This document shows, piece by piece, positions 27,201 to 36,200 of a DNA stretch of 64,000 nucleotides. Numbering within the stretch: the stretch's first letter is position 1; each line of letters opens with the position of its first letter. Below the pieces are notes generated by a model, which was not told where the DNA came from, ran no database searches, and worked only from the letters and a program-made list of their open reading frames with translations. The translations under genes and the position numbers were made by a program. Source of the DNA: Cyclina sinensis (Eukaryota > Mollusca > Bivalvia > Venerida > Veneridae); assembly GCA_012932295.1 (NCBI GenBank), contig JAAONU010000013.1, forward strand, positions 38,268,627-38,332,626. The letters are read 5' to 3'.

Positions 27201-30200
27201 ATTTTAACATAATAACAAAACTTATAAAGGGAAATACAGTAAAAACTCACGATGCGACCAACTCAATATACAGACCAACTCAATATTACGAACATTTTCT
27301 TCTGGTCCTGATTTTTTTACTATATAATTATTATTCTATTGTTAGTTAAACTCAGTAATAAGACCAACTCAATATTGCGTATTGCGACCACAATTTCCAG
27401 TCCCGAATGAAAATACAAACCTTTTTTGAACTCGAAATTACGACCGTGACCAGAACGGAACAAAATGGGCAGCTGTAGACTTTAGCTATTCATCAAAGGT
27501 CGAAGTCGGCAAACTTGTTCACAGAAACATGTACATAATGGGCACCTCATGTTAATCGGTGTTAATTGATAATTTGACAGGTCAAAAGGATCCAGGTGTG
27601 GATAATTTACTTTAAGGTTGGTAGTTATAGGTTTAATTGTTTATGACACCCTTATTAGAGTAGACTGCGGTTTACTGCACAATAAATTTTCTATTGTTAT
27701 AGTCACTAATTGAGCACACTTTCATCACAAAAGAAATATAGAAGTATAATATGGCTTATTTCCAAAAGTTGCCTTAGAAGTCTAAATAAATAGATAAGGA
27801 ATAAACTGCCCCCACCCTTTGATAACTTAAGACTGGTGTGGAGTACAAGATAAACCAACTGGGGTAAGTTGTCCCCACACTTGAATTATTCATTTGGTTG
27901 GGTGAGGGTACAAGTTAAACCAGTTGGAATAAGTTGACCCCCCTCCTCCCCCGACCCCACCTTAAATATGGCAGACACTTTAATCGCAACAAAACTTTGT
28001 ACTTTAAGATAAACCCAGCTGAGATGTGTTTGCCCCTGTGTGCCAAGATAAACCAGCTAGGATTAGTTGCCCCCCACCCTTAAATAACCCATGGAGGTGG
28101 TTGGAGAGTGGGGGTGTACAAGATAAACCAGCTGGAATAAGTTGCCCCCACTCCTTTATAACTCATGGAGGCAGCAGGGTACAAGATAAACAAGCTGGGA
28201 TAAGTTGTTCTCTCAACCCCCTCCTTAAAAATGACAACAGCAACAAAACATTGTCCTTTAAGATAACATATCTGAGATGTGTTGGTCCTTGGGGGCAAGA
28301 CAAACCAGCCAGGATAAGTTGCCCGACCCTTGAATAATTCATGGAGGTGGCGGGGTACAAGATAAACCAGCTGGGATTAGTTGCCCCATGAATATGTCCT
28401 ATGACATGGACTGACTAATCAAATCATTTTCTATGGGGGGGGGGGGGGGGGGGGGGGGGGGTAGGGTTAAGTCAAGATATGGCCCAGCTGGGATATCTTT
28501 CACACAGGTGTTGCACAAGATATCCCAGCTGGGGGGGGGGGGGGGAAATAAACAGGGTGGGGGTTAGTTGTCCAAGTTGTGACAAGTTAAAGGCACAACT
28601 GGACTATATAAGCCAATTTTCAAAGAGGCAAGATAAACTTGGACACCAGTCTTTGGCACTAATGAGCTTGCTGGCCTTTTTTCTATCCAATCATGGGTAC
28701 ATGTAGTTCTGGCTTCCAAAACTTAATAAGCCGCTTTTTAACATCTTGTTCTTTTATCTGATGTGGCATTTAAGTTTTGGATCAGACCCGTTCCGACACC
28801 TAATCAGAATAACACATATTCGTTTAACCTTGTTTTACCTTGCAAATACCCTTTTCACAAATAAATCTTGTGCATTATTCGATAAAACAATTAGTTCAAC
28901 ATCATTTTTATACCATTTAAACTATTGAATTATTAATACATACAATAATATTGCCTATTTCACCGAGAAATATCAATTTCATCGACTTACAGTCAGCAGC
29001 TTCGCGAGATCTCGTATACTGAACTAACCGCTTAAAAAACAGACATGACTATCTATTTTTAGACTTAATTGTAAACAAACTTTGCTCAATAGCACCTGTG
29101 TGTCAAGGTACTGAAACTAAACATGTATAAAAATGACAAGTGACAGATGTCACAGAAAGCATTGGGTCTATGTATTGGCACTTTTATAATGATAATTCTC
29201 TTGGATACTTGTAAACAAATGCTGCCGGGTTTTTTAAAAGCACATGGTATTGTTTTCTTAACCGTCTGCGCCGATGAACCCGCCAAGGTCAATCTCGTGA
29301 TTATGTGGTCAAACATTTTGGCAAGATGGCCGCGGAGTGCCTAAGACATATCAGAAATTTTAAGATATTTTGTGTTCGAAATTAGTTTTGTAAGTGTTGA
29401 TAATTGGCTTATTAAAAGTTTACATATAATTTTATCGGGACATGCTTCACTTTACTCCATGGCATGCTCGATGAATGAATGTGAGCGTGTCAGATTCCTG
29501 GCACGATTATAGGCAGGGCACTCGTTTGGCAGTCTTTGGAGCCAAAATTCGGCCCCATTCCCCTCTCAAAATCATGTGTTTTTTCCTCTATCTCAGAAGA
29601 AAAATCCCCTCAAAAATCTAAAAAAAAAATTGAGAGATTCCTGAAAATGCACTTAATTAATTGTTTGCAAACATTTTTTAAGTATGAAACCATATAAAAA
29701 CATTTCTTCACTAGTAACCTCCCCTTAATTACTACTGTCCAATGAAATCTATCTTAACAGATCAGGTATGAATACATTTCGATTTTTGGATATCGCCATT
29801 GCCAAATAAAATGTCGAATAATCAACAAAACTACTGGAGAAAAATAACATCTAAAACATCAGAAAACTGCAAGAAAATTTATATTTTATTCCAGCAGCAA
29901 ACACTATCTTTTTTTAGAAAACCAGCATCACAGCATACTACAATTTCTCAACAAGAATCACAAATATGTACTGAAAATGTTAACTGAAGTTGTGCCAAGT
30001 TCAAGCTTGGAAAAACGTATAGCTGTTTTCTCCAATGAGCCCTTTTCTACTGATTCAGACATTACGAAAACATATGCACTCCTCTCAGGTCATCAATGAG
30101 CTAGCAAACACTTGATAACATTATTAGACTTGTCCATGAAGGGGCAACCTCACTGAGTGAAACTCAACTTGAGAAGGCCATTGCACTGAATCTCAGATAA

Positions 30201-33200
30201 AGGCACATTTTCAGTTTTCTTATGTCGCATGCCTAGTTCAGTTATATGACATCTTTTATTTAAGATTTTTATATGCATTTTTTTATAGCAGAAGGGATGC
30301 CTAAGCACTCTAATTCAATTTTATTACAATAGTATTGCTTATATCGCTATGCCATTAATCATAATAGGTCATAAAATAGACAATAATGGCTTTAGCAAGC
30401 AATAGTGTTATGTAATAGGCATGTATTTTTTATGTTTGCAATGCTTTACAGAGGTGCTGAAACATATTTACATAGGACAAGGTGTTATATTCAAGAAAAC
30501 ATGGTTTTATGTCTTACTTTCAAACTTTGTTTTCGACGGCAAATGTTGCGGTGTCATAAAAATGCCTGTCAGGTACATTAACTATCTTTAGACACACCCC
30601 TGGTTAATCAGAAATGACTAAAACCCGTTACGTTTGTGCGTATACAATCTAAAGTCATGTACCTTTAATATGAGACCGCTGTAAATTGTCCTCAAGTAAG
30701 TATAAAATTGCACAAAATCCAGAAATCCTGAAAAAATGATTTGAGACGTTTAGAAAAGTCAAGTTCGTTAAAAATATATCTCGCAATGTCATGAATTTCA
30801 ATAATACTGCTGAAAATAATTGCAGTTAATCGCATTTTAGCCATATTAAGAGTATATACAGACAATAACTGAAATGAATTGCGATGATTTTTATGATTTC
30901 AGGGGTGAATTTAAAAATGTACGTAAGGTAAGTTAATGTCAGGAACGTGTAACGTATCCCGGTACTTCAGTTTACACCACACTTATATAGCCGATAACGC
31001 TAGAATTTATTCGTATACCGTATTATCCATAAATTACATCCGCCGGAAGCATGTGCTTCGTAATGTTTAAACTGCGGGAGATGTTTAAAGTGACTGACTC
31101 ACAAAATTTTGCTGAAATTTTTTATTCTTTCAAATTTAAGAGGATTTAATATACTATGAAAAAAAATATAATATTATGTTTCTATACCCCATGAAAACTG
31201 AAAAAAAAAAGTTTTGACTTAACCAGGATTCGAATCCATGACCTTTCGGTCAGTAAAATATAGAGCGACGACTTAGACCACTGAGCCACGGCATCTAGTT
31301 GTAAGATGGTCTCAAAATTAATGTTATAGCTAAAGCATCTACCCCGTGACTAACGGGGTAAATTTTTTACTGATAAAAATGTGTAAAACTTTATATTTTT
31401 ATGTTTTTCTGTAACAAAAACTGAGTCAGTAACTTAGTTTAAATATGTTCTTATCGACTACAGCAAGAATTTCAAGATGTATAAACATTTTCTTTTTATC
31501 ATCGTCTGTGAGTCAGTCGCTTTAAATGCGGAGAAACAATCACACCAACTATAGACATAAATTGTCGAGGTAAGAGCTCTTGTGTAATAGTTATTATTAT
31601 TAATTTGTATAAATGAGATATCCGTCTTGTCAATGTTACAGGTTGTTTACAAAATAAAACAATCAAAACAAAGAACGTGTATTGAAATTCTGTTTAATGT
31701 ACCTGACGTATTTATTAATGTTCCTGACATATATTTTCAGGAGCAAAACAATGGGTAAGACGAGGGCCCAGTATCAAAGAGAGTACAGAGAAAGAAAGAA
31801 ACAATTTGACAAAGATTTTCTGAAGGAAGAAAGGCAAAGAACCAGTAAATATAAGCTTCCTATAGCTGCTCTAAGTGAAGAAAAACAACAGGAGCGAAAA
31901 GAAAAGAACAGAATATGGAAAAGGCTCAGCAGAGAAAATATCAAGAAGAGAGCACAACTATTAAAAGAGAATGAAGGAATGGTTCATGACGCTGAAATGC
32001 AAACTGAAAACAATGGAGATACTTTTTCTGAAACATCTGAAAATCCTACTCAAAGTACTAGTTCTGCACATGGGTGTCAGGCTTTGACTGTAAAACTTGA
32101 TTTTAAACACAGAAGTAAGAAGAGAAGGTAAAAGGCACTAAGAGAGGCATCAAGAAAAATACAAGACCTCGAAGAAAAAGTGATCACTCTGGCTAGAGAG
32201 AATAAAAAATTGCAAAAAAGAAATGAACGTCTGATAAAGAAATCTTCAATAAGTACTTCAACTCCTGTTGTCCAAAATGAAGAACCACAAGCAGAAAGTA
32301 CGCCAAAATCAAAAGCAAATACTGATATCCGTGAACTGGGACTTACACCAAGAAAAGTTTCAAATACCGTCAGGAAGAAGTTAGCGATAGCAAATGCTAT
32401 GTTTGCTGAAATAAAGTCTTCAAAGGAAAATAATAAGACACAGGGGCACATGAGAGTTGTTGCAAATATTGTAAGCGGAAATATTCTTCGGAAGTACAAA
32501 TGTATTGATATGATGAGTAAAGAAACGAACATATCATGGGAAGTATTAAAAAAAGTAAATACAAAACAGGTTACTGCTGTTGCTAGAAGAAGAAAGGTGC
32601 TTGAAAGAGAGAGAATAAAAAAACGTGTGATCAGTTTTATGGAGAGAGATGATGTCAGCATCAATATGCCTGGAAAGAATGACTGCAAGGTTTGCGATGG
32701 AAACAAAAGTGAAAAGCAACAGACAAGGGTATTAACAGATTATTTGTCAAACCTTTATGAAAAATTCATCTCAGAAAACCCTGATATAAAATTATCAAAA
32801 GCAGACTTCTGTTGTCTTCGTCCATCTAATATTCTTTTGACAAAGTTGATTACCAGGAACACATGCCTGTGCAGTAAACATCAAAACATTGCAATGAAAC
32901 TGAAATGTATTCGTTCTCTTGGAATAGAAATGTCGCCGAACCCTGGAACAGTTAGTAAGGCCTAAAAAAAAAAATAGTGTTGTTAGGGTAACATGCTCTG
33001 TAGGATTAGGTAGGGTAGGTAGGGATTTTTTTTACCATTATAGACATTTGGTCTTCATGGGTAGATCAGCTCAAACCATTCTGGCTCCTCAAACCTATGA
33101 TCCCGCAACTGATTGACAAGTTACAAGGTAACAGTTGTAATGCAAAGTGGTGTAATGCAACCATATTTAACCATTAGCTAGTCAATGCAAGCTAAGGCTT

Positions 33201-36200
33201 TAATATTGCGACCACAGGTTCCTGCTAGTATAGAACAATTAGGCACAAGAACATCATTTGCAACTCTTCAAATAATGTCTTTGACGAAATAATTTTAGAC
33301 TCCCGACGTTCTGCAGTGTGATGGCGATCACACGCAGTTTTATACACATTGACTATCTATCTATCTATTTGAGCTTATTTACCGTCGGAACCGGTTGCCC
33401 ATATGACCGACGCCCCCTGAAGAGATAAGTTATTTTATGTTATGGGGGTAGTGCAAGATACAGAAAGCATCCCACACATTGACGACCTGAGCCGCCATTT
33501 TGTTACTTTGCGGCGATAAAATCCGTCCGTACCATACCATACCGCACCTCTACAATACGAAGTGCGGCAACTTTTTTTTTTGACAGACCTAAAAAAACGG
33601 TAGGGTCGGGCATATTTTTAGGTAGGGTCGGGTGACCCTAACAGAACAATTTTTTTTTTTAGGCCTAAGAAGATAACGGAGGATGAAATGAAGGCGCTGC
33701 AAGAAACCGACATTGTAGAATTTGAAGAATGGAAACATGTAGATGTCGATGGAAAGAAGAAAATGAAGATAGTTAAGTCATGCATGACAAAAGATGAGTT
33801 TACTTTGCACATGGTGCAGCAATACAAAGATTTTTTACATCAACCAGAGTGAAAACACAGTACACAGAAATTAGAGGACTCGAGACTGATCTACCTGAAA
33901 AAGAAGTTCTTGTGCATATTGATTTTGCGGGAAATTTCACATGTAGCAATGCTGATGAAGTACAAAGCGCGTACTGGAATAGCACTGTAGTCACACTTCA
34001 CCCAGTAGTCGTGTATTATAGAAACGGTGAAGATCTTGAACACAAAAATTTCATTTTTGTCTCTGATGTCACAAACCACAATGCCATAGCTGTGTACACA
34101 ATTCTAAAAAAACTTGTCCCAGAACTGAAAAGAATATTACCCAATTTGAAAGTCGTTCACTACTGGATGGATAGTCCCTCGTCACAGTATAGAAATAAGT
34201 ATATAACTGACATTGTTCAGCATCATACAGAAATCTTTGGCATAGAAGCAAGATGGAATTACTTTGAGTCAGAGCATGGGAAAGGACCATGCGATGGCCT
34301 CAGAGGAGAAGCGAAACGTCAAGCTGGAGAAGCTTGCAAACAAGGAAAGGTTAATATTCAAGATGCCACAGACTTCTTCGTACGGGCAAGCAAGGAAAAG
34401 AAAAGTATTGAATACATGTTTTACACTGATAAGGAGTATGATGAAACGGCTGGAGAACCATGTGGACACTGGAAAGCAGAAACTATCAAAGAGCAAAACA
34501 TGGATGATGTACCCAATGTAAGTATGAAGAGAAACATGAAATGAAAACCCAAGGAAGCAGAACTTGATATGAATAATAACAATTATAAAATACAGAAGGC
34601 AAATTCATTTGAAAACGATCAGGCAGATCTCAATGCAATACGTGCGGATGATACTACAATGCCTAAACCTGTTCCTGGCAAATACGTTTTAGTCAATTGG
34701 GATGACATTGTCTATCCTGCAAAAATCATTGATGTTGACAGTGTTAAACAAGAAGCCAGAGTATCTTTCATGGAGGAAAGTAGAAGAAAAGGTGATTGTA
34801 AATTGTATAGATGGCCAGATATAGCAGATGTTCAGCTTATTGAGTTCGAAGACATTGTCCATGAAATCGAAGAGCCATCGCCTTGCAGCAGAAGCAGAAG
34901 GCAGTTTAAACTACAAAACACTGATTACATTTCATAAATTCGAACTAGATATTCATTTAAACCTGCACATAATATCATTTGTACTTATACGTGATATTAT
35001 TTGTGCCTGTACATGATATGAAGGTTTTGTCATATGTGTATGCAATGTTCAATGTTTTCTGTCAGGTACGTTAACGGTTGAAAACTGAATATGAAGAGCA
35101 TTTGAAGTAAGTAAAATTGAAATTGGACAGTGTTAACGTGATTAAGACTGGTGTTGCTGGCAAAGCAAACAGTAAAACTGTGTTGTGAAACTTTGCTTAT
35201 ATCCATAGAATTATAAGATAATTAAATCCTGTCAGGTGCGTTAACAGTTAGTTAAATATCCCTGTTATGTTCTTGTCAGTTCTTCTCACTTGTTATAACA
35301 CGTATTATTTTGGAGTAGCATCAAATAGGTGAAAAGGTTTCTCATTTTATTGTTTATTTTCTTGTTTATGTAGAAAATTGTTATGTTTTCTCTTGAGAAA
35401 TATTTCGTCAGGTACGTTAAAAAATAAGGCCTTACCTTGGTATCTTATAAAAGGACTTTGGTCGAATAATGAACACACAGATAGGTAATATAGCAATAAA
35501 TATAGATCAGTGTATATGCTTAAATAGAAACTTACCATTAGATTTGTCAGAAAATGTATAAGATCAAAACTATAAAAATAGCTTTTTAATTTTTAAGCGA
35601 AATTTTCCAGCCACATAAATTCATCCGATCAGAACATAGGCAATGATTAAATGAAAACATAGGTTTTTGTCCGTCATTGTTATAGTACTTCATAAGGAAA
35701 AGAGGAAGTTATTAATTAAGTCCTATCGCATAATGGAACGACCTGGGCAAAATTTTGAAAATATTTAACGTACCTGACCATTAATAAACAGTGTGTCTAT
35801 TCAAACCAATGTATCACCAAGTATAATAGTCTGAATAACCTCCAGATGTGATTTTGTGTTGCGTTTGTTGTTATAAAATGTTAAATTAAGTTTTAAAAGT
35901 GAAGAATATGAAGTTTGTTTTATCAATTTTTTTCAAGTGTAAATGTGCCTTTATCCGAGATTCAATGAATCTGCCTTTATAATTTGTGAGGTCTACAGTC
36001 AAAAAATATACTAGCTATTGAAATCAATGGCAGGAAATTGTTTTATGAGTAAGTGTGATACTTCAAATTCACAAAATACATACATGACATAAAATTCCTC
36101 TTTTTGTCTTAAAACGACGCAAGGTTCTCCTTCCTGAGGGTATGGGGTACCTGTCCCCAAAAGCTGACTAGTGCCCTGATAGGTGGACTTTCATTAAACC

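Larger units (their letters stand above)
30187..35964 (+). mobile_element. 5.8-kb DNA transposon with decayed transposase-like gene
   Basis: A 24-bp terminal inverted repeat with one mismatch, containing GATAAAGGCACATTT, is seen at 30187-30210 and inverted at 35941-35964. Between the ends lies one long decayed coding region (31751-34937). A motif close to CTGTCAGGTACGTTAAC recurs near both ends in both orientations. A second, smaller element (31084-31526) and a Harbinger-like insertion (32959-33665) lie inside. The target duplication is not clear. The superfamily is not certain to me. Confidence 0.65.

Noticed and set aside
29799..29987. 62-codon frame with [10 protein letters not shown], faintly like the N-terminus of hAT/BED transposases
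   Set aside because: The resemblance is limited to a few residues and no zinc finger or RNase H region follows.
32077..32706. 209-codon minus-strand open frame
   Set aside because: It is the antisense shadow of the lysine-rich transposase-like gene on the plus strand; the predicted protein is a low-complexity Phe/Leu/Ser string.
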